Below, one piece after another: positions 1 through 5,851 of a stretch of 5,851 bases of DNA. The translations under genes and the position numbers were made by a program. The notes beneath the pieces are model-generated. The model did not search any database. It was not told the origin of the DNA and saw only the letters and a program-made list of their open reading frames with translations. Each line of letters begins with the position of its first letter. Position 1 is the first letter of the stretch. Source of the DNA: JBOGTC01 sp050692055 (GTDB taxonomy: Bacteria; Chloroflexota; Limnocylindria; QHBO01); assembly GCA_050692055.1 (NCBI GenBank), contig JBOGTC010000165.1:1-5851 (forward strand), written 5' to 3'.

Positions 1-216
1 CGGCTTGGCCTCGGCGGGCGCCTCGGCCGGCTCGGCCGCCGCGGGCGCCTCGGCCTGCTCGGCCGGCTTCTCGTCGCGCGGCGTGGTCACCGACGCGGTG
101 GTGGCTTCGTCCTTGGATGCCGACGCGGCTTCTTGTGCACGTGCCTGATCCTCGGCCTCTCCTTGCTCGGCGGACCAGGGGAGGCGAAAGCCGGGTCGAC
201 GCGGGTTGGCGGTCAT
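1..216 (-). CDS. Hypothetical protein, N-terminal fragment with low-complexity Ala/Glu/Pro tail
   Basis: This is a 72-codon open frame read leftward from an ATG at 216-214 and cut by the window edge, so the C-terminus is unseen. The protein starts MTANPRRPGFRLPWS, a short basic and aromatic segment. From about residue 16 it becomes acidic and rich in Ala, Glu, Gln and Pro, with no hydrophobic segment that could be a signal peptide or membrane helix. Residues about 50-72 carry a repeated AEPAEAPA-like unit. Such tails are usually disordered linkers ahead of a folded domain. A GGAG lies 14 bases upstream of the ATG, rather far for a ribosome binding site. The gene is divergent from the MscS-family gene. 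I do not recognise a family, and the visible part gives no function. The coding call rests on the uninterrupted frame, the sensible start and the codon-periodic composition. Confidence 0.65.
   Translation of the reverse strand, partial: MTANPRRPGFRLPWSAEQGEAEDQARAQEAASASKDEATTASVTTPRDEKPAEQAEAPAAAEPAEAPAEAKP
14..67. repeat. Two-copy 27-base imperfect tandem repeat inside the partial CDS
   Basis: Positions 14-40 and 41-67 agree at 25 of 27 bases, including a perfect 15-base core (14-28 and 41-55). The unit is a multiple of three, so it encodes a 9-residue repeat of the type AEPAEAPA in the minus-strand protein. More degenerate Ala/Glu/Pro units flank it on both sides. This looks like in-frame slippage growth of a disordered linker rather than a mobile element. 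Confidence 0.75.
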
Positions 217-316
217 CGGGATGTCGAGAGCTCCTTCGTCCGTGCCATGGCCGGACAGAGTGGTGCGGCCACGCACATCCTAGCGCGGCAGGTGCCCGCC
301 TACGCAGCCGCCTCAA

Positions 317-335
317 GTACCCCCGGCCAGGGTAC
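317..335. promoter_or_regulatory. Small hairpin/operator-like inverted repeat in the divergent intergenic region
   Basis: GTACCC (317-322) and GGGTAC (330-335) form a perfect 6-bp inverted repeat around a 7-base spacer. GGTAC recurs at 339-343 and 357-361, just before the channel gene start. The site lies in the 146-base gap between the divergent partial gene (start 216) and the MscS-family gene (start 363), where promoters for both must lie. It could bind a dimeric regulator or fold in the channel gene's leader. No good sigma-70 promoter pair is visible nearby. For the minus-strand gene, a TAGGAT box (282-277) is -10-like but lacks a matching -35. The role is inferred only. Confidence 0.25.
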
Positions 336-362
336 GACGGTACGGGCCGCTCGGTTGGTACC

Positions 363-1307
363 ATGCCGGGAATGCCGGATCTCCCCGACCTGCCGAACTG
401 GGCCGACACCGGCCTGCGGATCGCGCTCATCATCGCGGCGGCGCTGGTGCTGTTCCTGGCGATCCGCAGCGCGGCACGGATCAGCGTGCAGCACCTCCTC
501 GAGCAGCGGAGCGTGGAGGCCGGTGCCGGCCTCATCCCTCCGGTGGAGCTCGAGCGCAGGGTCAACACGGTCCAGGTGCTCGTGATCCGGCTCGCGGGCG
601 CGATCATCATGGTGATCGCGACGCTCATGATCCTGAGCGAGTTTGCGATCGACATCGGCCCGGCCGTCGCGGGCCTCGGCGTCGCCGGCATCGCCGTGGG
701 CTTCGGGGCCCAGACCCTGGTCCGCGATTGGCTTGCGGGCATCTTCATCGTCCTCGAGAACCAGTACAGCCAGGGCGACGTCGTACGCATCGCCGGCGTC
801 GACGGAGTGGTGGAGGACTTCAGCCTGCGTCGCACCGCGTTGCGGGACCTCGACGGCACGGTTCACAACGTCCCCAACGGCCAGATCACCGTAGCCTCCA
901 ACATGACCCGCCTGTGGGCGCGTGTGAACCTCGATATCGGTGTCGCCTACGAGACCGATATCGACCGCGCCGCCGGCATCATCGACCGCATCGGCCGGGA
1001 GCTGCATCTCGATCCGGAGTGGGGGCCGCGGCTGCTCGAAGCGCCGTCTGTCGCCCGCATCGAGGCGCTCGCCGACTCGGCGGTGACATTGAAGATCCTG
1101 GGCCGGGTGCGGGCAGCCGAGCAGTGGGCGGTCGCGGGCGAGCTGCGAAAGCGCATTCTCGCCGCCTTCGCCGAGGCCGGCATCCAGATCCCGGACGCGC
1201 CCGCGTCGACGCCGGACGGCGAGGACGGGCCGGCGGCGGTGATGGCGGTGCGGAGCGACCGCAGGGGCCCTCGGGGCACCGAGGACGAGGCGGGAGGCGC
1301 CGAGTAG
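363..1307 (+). CDS. mscS: MscS-family small-conductance mechanosensitive ion channel
   Basis: This 314-residue inner-membrane protein probably forms a heptameric channel that opens under membrane tension and releases solutes during hypo-osmotic shock. It has three hydrophobic segments: residues about 17-38, 68-92 and a Gly/Ala-rich pore helix at about 99-131. The pore helix (GLGVAGIAVGFGAQ, then the LAGIFIVLENQ stretch) is the hallmark TM3 of MscS. A beta domain follows with QGDVVRIAGVDGVVE (137-151) and the family motif PNGQI (171-175), then an alpha/beta domain to about residue 280. The last 30 or so residues are a charged, probably disordered tail. The ATG at 363 is chosen because coding further upstream would give a Cys/Arg-rich segment and overlap the divergent gene; ATG at 372 is an alternative. 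No strong Shine-Dalgarno is visible. Length and three helices fit the MscS/YkuT-like short class, so the symbol is family-level only. The gene faces clpX tail to tail. Confidence 0.93.
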   Translation: MPGMPDLPDLPNWADTGLRIALIIAAALVLFLAIRSAARISVQHLLEQRSVEAGAGLIPPVELERRVNTVQVLVIRLAGAIIMVIATLMILSEFAIDIGPAVAGLGVAGIAVGFGAQTLVRDWLAGIFIVLENQYSQGDVVRIAGVDGVVEDFSLRRTALRDLDGTVHNVPNGQITVASNMTRLWARVNLDIGVAYETDIDRAAGIIDRIGRELHLDPEWGPRLLEAPSVARIEALADSAVTLKILGRVRAAEQWAVAGELRKRILAAFAEAGIQIPDAPASTPDGEDGPAAVMAVRSDRRGPRGTEDEAGGAE

Positions 1308-1362
1308 CTGTCAGCCGGGGTGGTCCGCTCCGCCCGATAGCGGTGCTCCATCCGGCGGGTGG

Positions 1363-1501
1363 ATTTCACCACGTGGAGGTATCGGGGAAGAAGAGGCCGA
1401 GATCGGCGTCTGCTTGGTCGTCCGTTGCACCAGGTGGCGGAAACAGGGAAGTTGAGGCGCGAGACAGCCTCTTCTTCACCGGTAGCTCCACTCCATGAAA
1501 T
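1363..1501. repeat. 139-base element bounded by 35-base imperfect inverted repeats
   Basis: The left arm 1363-1397 and the reverse complement of 1467-1501 align without gaps at 28 of 35 positions. The innermost 25 bases (1373-1397 with 1467-1491) match at 22 of 25, including a perfect 11-base block GAAGAAGAGGC against GCCTCTTCTTC. The outermost ATTTCA blocks match perfectly, and a 4-base mismatch separates them from the rest. The 69-base centre has no convincing coding frame. The element lies in the convergent gap between the channel gene and clpX. It could be a MITE-like remnant, a pair of inverted REP-type repeats, or a long stem-loop ending transcription from both sides. I see no clear target-site duplication at the ends, so mobility is not shown. 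Confidence 0.7.
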
Positions 1502-1524
1502 TTCGGCCGGCCGCTGGGGCCGAA
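1502..1524 (-). terminator. Candidate hairpin terminator downstream of clpX
   Basis: TTCGGCC (1502-1508) and GGCCGAA (1518-1524) form a perfect 7-bp, GC-rich stem around a 9-base loop, starting 26 bases past the clpX stop. Read on the minus strand it is followed by a weak AT stretch (ATTTCA) rather than a clear T tract, so it is at best an imperfect intrinsic terminator. It directly abuts the right arm of the neighbouring inverted repeat. The inner CGGCCGGCCG palindrome offers a competing fold. Confidence 0.4.
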
Positions 1525-1550
1525 CCCGCGGCGCCCGAGTCGTGCAGGCG

Positions 1551-2873
<1,323 letters not shown>

Positions 2874-2882
2874 CGGACGCCG

Positions 2883-2888
2883 ATGGTA
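2883..2888 (-). promoter_or_regulatory. -10-like box for clpX, possible leaderless start
   Basis: On the minus strand TACCAT matches the TATAAT consensus at four of six positions and ends 9 bases before the clpX ATG. Initiation about 7 bases downstream of it would put the transcript start almost at the ATG, which fits the lack of a Shine-Dalgarno. The best -35-like sequence (TGACGG, roughly 19 bases upstream) is weak. clpX needs its own promoter here because the gene upstream of it is divergent. Confidence 0.35.
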
Positions 2889-2927
2889 GCACGGGCCCGC
2901 CAACCGCCCGTCATCCCCCATTGGTCG

Positions 2928-2933
2928 TAGGAT
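2928..2933 (+). promoter_or_regulatory. Ribosome binding site or -10 box of the alkyltransferase gene
   Basis: TAGGAT ends 6 bases before the ATG at 2940. It contains AGG at Shine-Dalgarno spacing (8 bases) and also fits the TANNNT pattern of a -10 element placed for leaderless transcription. The sequence cannot decide between the two. Another ATG at 2932 is in a different frame and leads only to a short shadow frame. Confidence 0.35.
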
Positions 2934-2939
2934 GCCCCG

Positions 2940-3446
2940 ATGCCGCCACTGCGCTTCGCGGGTGTCGAGAGCTTTCTGGGACCGATGCTGGTGGCGCAGA
3001 CCGATCTCGGCATCGCCGCCGTCAGCCGCGCCGATGCCCTCGACGCGTTCCTCGCCGCGCTTCGCCGGCGCTTTCCCGGCGACGCGCTCCTGCCGGGTGA
3101 TGTCGACGCGAGCTGGCTGATTGAGGCGCTCGCCGGCGCAGGCGAGCTGGCGCCGCCGATCGACACCCGCGGGCTGTCGGCCTTCGATGCGCGGGCCTAC
3201 GACGTTGTGCGGTCGATTCCGCGTGGGAGCACGCTGACGTATGGCGAGGTGGCAGCGCTCATCGGCTCAACCGGTGCGGCTCGAGCGGTTGGCGGCGCCA
3301 TGTCTCGTTGTCCCCTGTTTCCGGCCGTGCCGTGCCATCGAGTGGTGCGCGCCGCGGACGGATGGTCCGGCTGGGGTGGGGACAGTGAGTTCAAGCGTCG
3401 CCTGCTTCGGCTCGAGCGCCGGGCTCGCCTCGAAGACGCAGGATGA
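2940..3446 (+). CDS. ogt: Methylated-DNA--protein-cysteine S-methyltransferase (O6-alkylguanine-DNA alkyltransferase)
   Basis: This 168-residue suicide DNA-repair protein transfers an alkyl group from O6-alkylguanine (or O4-alkylthymine) in DNA to its own cysteine. The N-terminal alpha/beta part (about 1-75) is divergent, as is usual. The C-terminal domain is clear: RSIPRGSTLTYGEVAALIG (91-109) with Tyr101 at the place of human MGMT Tyr114, then ARAVGGAM (114-121) with the arginine finger Arg115, then the active site PCHRV (131-135) with acceptor Cys132. Lys152 and Glu159 match human Lys165 and Glu172. Several pocket positions differ from the family norm: Cys124 replaces the near-invariant Asn hinge (human Asn137), Phe127 sits at Pro140, Ser143 at Gly156 and Trp145 at Tyr158. 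Length is normal for a stand-alone Ogt. It is transcribed against both flanking clp genes and shares a 66-base divergent promoter region with clpX. The family call is firm, but the exact symbol (ogt versus a generic mgmt) is not. Confidence 0.93.
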   Translation: MPPLRFAGVESFLGPMLVAQTDLGIAAVSRADALDAFLAALRRRFPGDALLPGDVDASWLIEALAGAGELAPPIDTRGLSAFDARAYDVVRSIPRGSTLTYGEVAALIGSTGAARAVGGAMSRCPLFPAVPCHRVVRAADGWSGWGGDSEFKRRLLRLERRARLEDAG

Positions 3447-3742
3447 ATCGCTCTGAGCAAGCGCGCAGCGGCCCCTGCACGGCATGCAACCGGTATGGCC
3501 TTGTCAGATTCCAACCAGGGACGGTATACCCGCCACGGTCGCCCGAATTGGTGTCAGGCTCCAACCACGGCGGGCTTGGGCACGTCCGGCGACGTCGGAG
3601 ACCTGCTTCGTGAATCAGCCCACGCTCAGCAACGGTCACCAGCAAGCCGAAGGTGGGCCGCCACGCTGCCCAAGCCGACGATGGTTGGCATTTGGCAGAA
3701 CCCGGACGGTGAGAGCGCGATCGCGCGCGGAACGAAGCGACG
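3447..3742. other. Non-coding convergent gap with degenerate repeats
   Basis: This 296-base stretch lies between the converging 3' ends of the alkyltransferase gene and clpP. Open frames crossing it have atypical Cys/Arg/Ser-rich composition, no family resemblance and no good start signals, so I call no gene. It holds a 19-base direct repeat (listed separately), a GGTATACC palindrome (3523-3530), a CCCGCC/GGCGGG pair (3529-3534 with 3569-3574), a TGGGC/GCCCA pair (3654-3658 with 3668-3672) and a 12-bp GC palindrome at 3715-3726. No stem with a T tract is visible, so the terminators of the two genes remain unidentified. Confidence 0.6.
3502..3570. repeat. Pair of 19-base imperfect direct repeats, 50 bases apart
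   Basis: Positions 3502-3520 and 3552-3570 match at 16 of 19 bases. They share TGTCAG, then TCCAACCA, then GG, with offsets identical throughout. The second copy also forms a small hairpin (TTGG 3548-3551 with CCAA 3561-3564 around a TGTCAGGCT loop). Motifs of the GGTGTCAGGCTCC type occur as dispersed extragenic repeats in some high-GC genomes, so these may be two decayed members of such a family. They do not overlap a gene. Confidence 0.5.
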
Positions 3743-4417
3743 CTACTTCTTGGGCTTCTCGGCTGCGTCTGCCTCGGCCGCCTCGTCTGCGCTCGGGATC
3801 TCCCCGCCCTTCGCCTGTGCCAGGCTGATGAGGGACTCGGTGTTGCCGGTGAAGACCTCGTCGATCAGGCCATAGGCCTTGGCCTCCTCCGCGCTCATGA
3901 AGTAGTCGCGCTCGGAGTCCTTCTTCACCTTCTCGTGCGTCTGGCCGGTGTGCTCCGCCAGGATCCTCATCAGACGGTCAGTGAGGTGCAACATCTCGCG
4001 CATCTGGATCTCGACGTCCGGCGTATTGCCGCGGAAGCCCCCTGAGCCCTGGTGAATCATGATCCGGCTGTTCGGCAACCCGTAGCGCTTGCCCGTCGTG
4101 CCGGCCGCCAGCAGCACGGCGCCCATCGAAGCTGCCTGGCCGATGCAGATCGTGCTGACCGGCGCGCGCAGGTACTGCATCGTGTCATAGATCGCCAGGC
4201 CGCTCGTCACGACCCCACCGGGCGAGTTGATGTAGAGGCTGATGTCCTTCTCGGGCTCCTCCGACTCCAGGAAGAGCATCTGCGCGATGATGAGGTTGGC
4301 GACGTGATCCTCGATCAGGTCGCCCAGGAAGATGATCCGCTCCTTCAGGAGACGGGAGTAGATGTCGAACGCACGCTCGCCGCGGGCGCTCGACTCGATG
4401 ACCATGGGGACCAGCAT
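3743..4417 (-). CDS. clpP: ATP-dependent Clp protease proteolytic subunit ClpP
   Basis: This 224-residue serine peptidase (family S14) assembles as a 14-mer barrel and degrades cytosolic proteins delivered by ClpX or other Clp ATPases. The start MLVPMVIE followed by RGERAFDIYSRLLKERIIFLG is canonical for the family. The catalytic triad is visible: Ser97 in GQAASMGA, His122 in IMIHQG and Asp171 in SERDYF. The SPGG oxyanion-region motif is at 65-68. The handle region reads GSGGFRGNTPDVEIQ (124-138). Beyond the normal end (about residue 200) it carries an Ala/Glu/Lys-rich tail, probably disordered. The ATG lies 3 bases after the tig stop (TAA CCG ATG), implying co-transcription and likely translational coupling. 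A Shine-Dalgarno (AAGGAG) sits inside the end of tig. A short N-terminal propeptide may be autoprocessed, as in other ClpPs, but that cannot be seen directly. Confidence 0.98.
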   Translation of the reverse strand: MLVPMVIESSARGERAFDIYSRLLKERIIFLGDLIEDHVANLIIAQMLFLESEEPEKDISLYINSPGGVVTSGLAIYDTMQYLRAPVSTICIGQAASMGAVLLAAGTTGKRYGLPNSRIMIHQGSGGFRGNTPDVEIQMREMLHLTDRLMRILAEHTGQTHEKVKKDSERDYFMSAEEAKAYGLIDEVFTGNTESLISLAQAKGGEIPSADEAAEADAAEKPKK

Positions 4418-4420
4418 CGG

Positions 4421-5809
4421 TTAGTCAGACTCCTTGGCGGCTGTGGTCGGCTCGGGCCGGGACTCAGGCTCAGGCTCAGGCGGTTGCTCGGGCGCCGCCT
4501 CGGCGCCCTGCCCATCGGCCCCGAGCGCTCGCTCGATCAGGACCTCGACCAGTGTACGGTTGCGCAGCGTCATGCGCAGGTAGGCACGTCCGCGGCGCGA
4601 TGAGAGGTACTCCCGCAGACGAGAATCGTTGTTGTAGCGGGTGAGCTGCTCCGCGATCTCGGTGTCGATCTCGGCGTCGGTCGCATCGATCCCCTCCTTC
4701 TCCGCGATCGCGGACAGGACGAGGAGCGTCTTCACCCGCCGCGAGGCGGGCTCCCGCAGCTCGGTGCTGAGCTCCTCGGGCGTCTGCTTCGACAGCGCCA
4801 GGTACTGCTCCATGCCGATGCGCTGCTGCGCCAGCCGCGAGCCGAGCTCATCGCGCATGATCTCGATCTCGTTCGCGATCATCACCTCGGGCAGCTCGAC
4901 GGTGGCGTTCGTCGTCGCGAAGTCGATGATCCGGTCGCTGAAGGCGTGCCGCGCCTCCGCCGCGGCGCGTCTGCCGAGCGCATCACGGATCTCGTCGCGC
5001 AGCTCGCTGAGGGTCTGCACCTCGCCGGCGCTCCTCGCGAGCTCGTCGTCGACCTCGGGCAGGAGCTTCTCGCGCAGGTCGAGCAGCTCGACCTCGAAGT
5101 GCGCCTGCTTGCCGCGCAGCTCCTCGACGCGATAGTCGTCGGGGAAGCCGATGTCGAACCCCTTGCTCTCCCCGATCCTCATGCCCACCAGCTGCTCCTC
5201 CCAGCCGGGAATCATCCGATTCTCGCCGATGACGAGTGGCAGCCGATCCGCGCTGCCACCTTCGAACGGCTGGCCAGCGATGGACCCGACGAACTTCACG
5301 GAGGCGATGTCGTCCTTCTGCGCCGGCCGCTCGTCGATGGGGCGCAGCGTCGCCTGCTGCTCGCGCAGCTCGGCCACCACCTGGTCCACCTGCTCGTCGG
5401 TCGTCTCCGGCACGTCGAGCGTGAAGGGATAGCCGGTGTACGCGCCGAGCTCGACCGTCGGCCGGACCGGCACGGTGGCGGTGAAGGTCAGGCCCTGTCC
5501 CTCGGCGACGGTGGCAGGGTCGAGGTCGAGATCGGGCCGGTCGATGGGGATGACGTCGACCTGGTCGAGCGCAGCGTCGTAGCTCTCGCTGACGAGGTGG
5601 TCGATCGCCTCGGCGACGACCGAGGCGCGACCGACGAAGCGGTCGATGACGTGGCGAGGCGCCTTCCCCGGACGGAATCCCGGCACGCGGGTGCGCTCCG
5701 CCACGTGGCGATAGGCGGTGGCGAAGTGCTTGTCGACCTCGGCAGGCTGGACCTCGATCTCGAGGACCACCTTCGAACCCGTCTCGGGTCGTGTCGATAC
5801 GGTGACCAA
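4421..5809 (-). CDS. tig: Trigger factor, ribosome-associated chaperone and peptidyl-prolyl isomerase
   Basis: This 462-residue cytosolic chaperone docks at the ribosomal exit tunnel and shields nascent chains. The N-terminal ribosome-binding domain (about 1-115) contains the signature GFRPGKAP (44-51), the tip that contacts the ribosomal tunnel rim. The FKBP-type isomerase domain spans about 165-245, with GSIAGQPFEGG (175-185) and IPGWEEQLVGM (200-210). The helical chaperone arms run from about 255 to 430 and end near RTLVEVLIERAL. The last 30 or so residues are a Pro/Glu-rich tail (EPEPESRPEP), making the protein slightly longer than the roughly 430 residues of E. coli Tig. The start codon is TTG at 5809-5807, supported by an AGGAG 5 bases upstream and by the correct N-terminal position relative to the family; no ATG or GTG is better placed. 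The tRNA end lies 18 bases upstream, so the two are probably co-transcribed. clpP follows after 3 bases. Confidence 0.97.
   Translation of the reverse strand: MVTVSTRPETGSKVVLEIEVQPAEVDKHFATAYRHVAERTRVPGFRPGKAPRHVIDRFVGRASVVAEAIDHLVSESYDAALDQVDVIPIDRPDLDLDPATVAEGQGLTFTATVPVRPTVELGAYTGYPFTLDVPETTDEQVDQVVAELREQQATLRPIDERPAQKDDIASVKFVGSIAGQPFEGGSADRLPLVIGENRMIPGWEEQLVGMRIGESKGFDIGFPDDYRVEELRGKQAHFEVELLDLREKLLPEVDDELARSAGEVQTLSELRDEIRDALGRRAAAEARHAFSDRIIDFATTNATVELPEVMIANEIEIMRDELGSRLAQQRIGMEQYLALSKQTPEELSTELREPASRRVKTLLVLSAIAEKEGIDATDAEIDTEIAEQLTRYNNDSRLREYLSSRRGRAYLRMTLRNRTLVEVLIERALGADGQGAEAAPEQPPEPEPESRPEPTTAAKESD
4430..4435 (-). promoter_or_regulatory. Ribosome binding site of clpP within the 3' end of tig
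   Basis: AAGGAG on the minus strand lies 12 bases before the clpP ATG, a longer spacing than ideal, inside the last codons of tig. Ribosomes finishing tig cross this site and stop 3 bases before the clpP start, which suggests coupled translation. Confidence 0.55.
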
Positions 5810-5814
5810 GTCAG

Positions 5815-5819
5815 CTCCT
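5815..5819 (-). promoter_or_regulatory. Ribosome binding site deciding the TTG start of tig
   Basis: AGGAG on the minus strand lies 5 bases before the TTG at 5809-5807. It is the strongest Shine-Dalgarno in the window, and it is what makes the non-ATG start credible. It falls wholly inside the 18-base gap between the tRNA CCA end and the tig start. Confidence 0.7.
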
Positions 5820-5827
5820 GGCGTACG

Positions 5828-5851
5828 TGGTGGGCGAGGCGAGATTCGAAC
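5828..5851 (-). tRNA. tRNA, 3' end only (T-arm, acceptor strand, encoded CCA); isotype unresolved
   Basis: Read on the minus strand from the window edge: G53, the T-loop TTCGAAT (5850-5844), the T-stem 3' strand CTCGC (5843-5839), the acceptor 3' strand CTCGCCC (5838-5832), discriminator A (5831) and CCA (5830-5828). The TTCGAAT loop and exact 5/7/1/3 spacing are those of a canonical tRNA. The missing 5' half should begin GGGCGAG, and the missing T-stem strand should read GCGAG. The anticodon lies outside the window. An A discriminator with a GGGCGAG acceptor fits several isotypes (for example Val, Lys or Leu), so I do not assign one. Confidence 0.88.

Noticed and set aside
117..362. N-terminal extension of the MscS-family protein up to position 117
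   Set aside because: The extra 82 residues are Arg/Cys/His-rich, overlap the divergent gene start and have no counterpart in short MscS proteins. The ATG at 363 leads directly into TM1.
1363..1501. Integron attC site
   Set aside because: The ends lack the RYYYAAC/GTTRRRY core sites, and the flanking genes are housekeeping genes not arranged as cassettes.
3502..3570. CRISPR array
   Set aside because: There are only two imperfect 19-base copies, with no third repeat and no cas genes nearby.
3715..3726. Perfect 12-bp palindrome GCGCGATCGCGC downstream of clpP, considered as a terminator
   Set aside because: It has no loop and no T tract in either direction. GC-rich palindromes of this length are not surprising in such DNA.
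3447..3742. Intrinsic terminators for the alkyltransferase gene and clpP
   Set aside because: The small stems present (for example TGGGC/GCCCA at 3654-3672) are short and lack a following T tract.
3391..3875. Several short open frames on both strands in the gap between the alkyltransferase gene and clpP
   Set aside because: They overlap real gene ends, have atypical composition and lack ribosome binding sites. None is better supported than the others.
4052..4603. Plus-strand open frame antisense to the clpP start and tig end
   Set aside because: It overlaps two firmly identified genes on the other strand, has biased Arg/Leu/Asp composition, and shows no motif or start signal.

Overview
The window is GC-rich bacterial chromosome carrying a proteostasis locus with some accessory material. 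The ClpP and ClpX sequences, the encoded CCA of the tRNA and the base composition suggest a Chloroflexota-like lineage. That is an inference from sequence style, not a demonstrated placement, and another high-GC Gram-positive-type phylum is possible.

Layout from left to right: (1) positions 1-216, minus strand, hold the N-terminal 72 codons of a protein that runs off the window. It has a basic/aromatic start and then an Ala/Glu/Pro-rich disordered stretch with a 9-residue tandem repeat. I do not recognise it. (2) A 146-base divergent intergenic region with a small GTACCC/GGGTAC hairpin leads to (3) an MscS-family mechanosensitive channel on the plus strand (363-1307). (4) The convergent gap 1308-1550 holds a 35-base imperfect inverted repeat (28/35 matching, arms 1363-1397 and 1467-1501, 69-base centre), abutted by a second perfect 7-bp hairpin (1502-1524). 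(5) clpX is on the minus strand (1551-2873). (6) A 66-base divergent promoter region separates it from (7) a plus-strand O6-alkylguanine-DNA alkyltransferase gene (2940-3446) whose alkyl-binding pocket is unusual. (8) A 296-base convergent gap contains a 19-base imperfect direct repeat. (9) clpP (3743-4417) and (10) tig (4421-5809) are on the minus strand, 3 bases apart. (11) At the right edge is the 3' end of a minus-strand tRNA (T-arm, acceptor 3' strand, encoded CCA), only 18 bases upstream of tig.

How the genes work together: tRNA-tig-clpP looks like one minus-strand transcription unit, with clpX further downstream on the same strand. Trigger factor folds nascent chains at the ribosome exit, while ClpX unfolds substrates and feeds them to the ClpP barrel. 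The common bacterial order tig-clpP-clpX is kept, but a gene of opposite orientation (the alkyltransferase) and repeat-bearing non-coding DNA separate clpP from clpX. clpX therefore needs its own promoter, and the sequence offers a -10-like box placed as for a leaderless transcript.

Most of the window is conserved housekeeping sequence. I did not find a clearly new multi-gene system. The best leads are the inverted-repeat element between mscS and clpX and the altered active-site pocket of the alkyltransferase.
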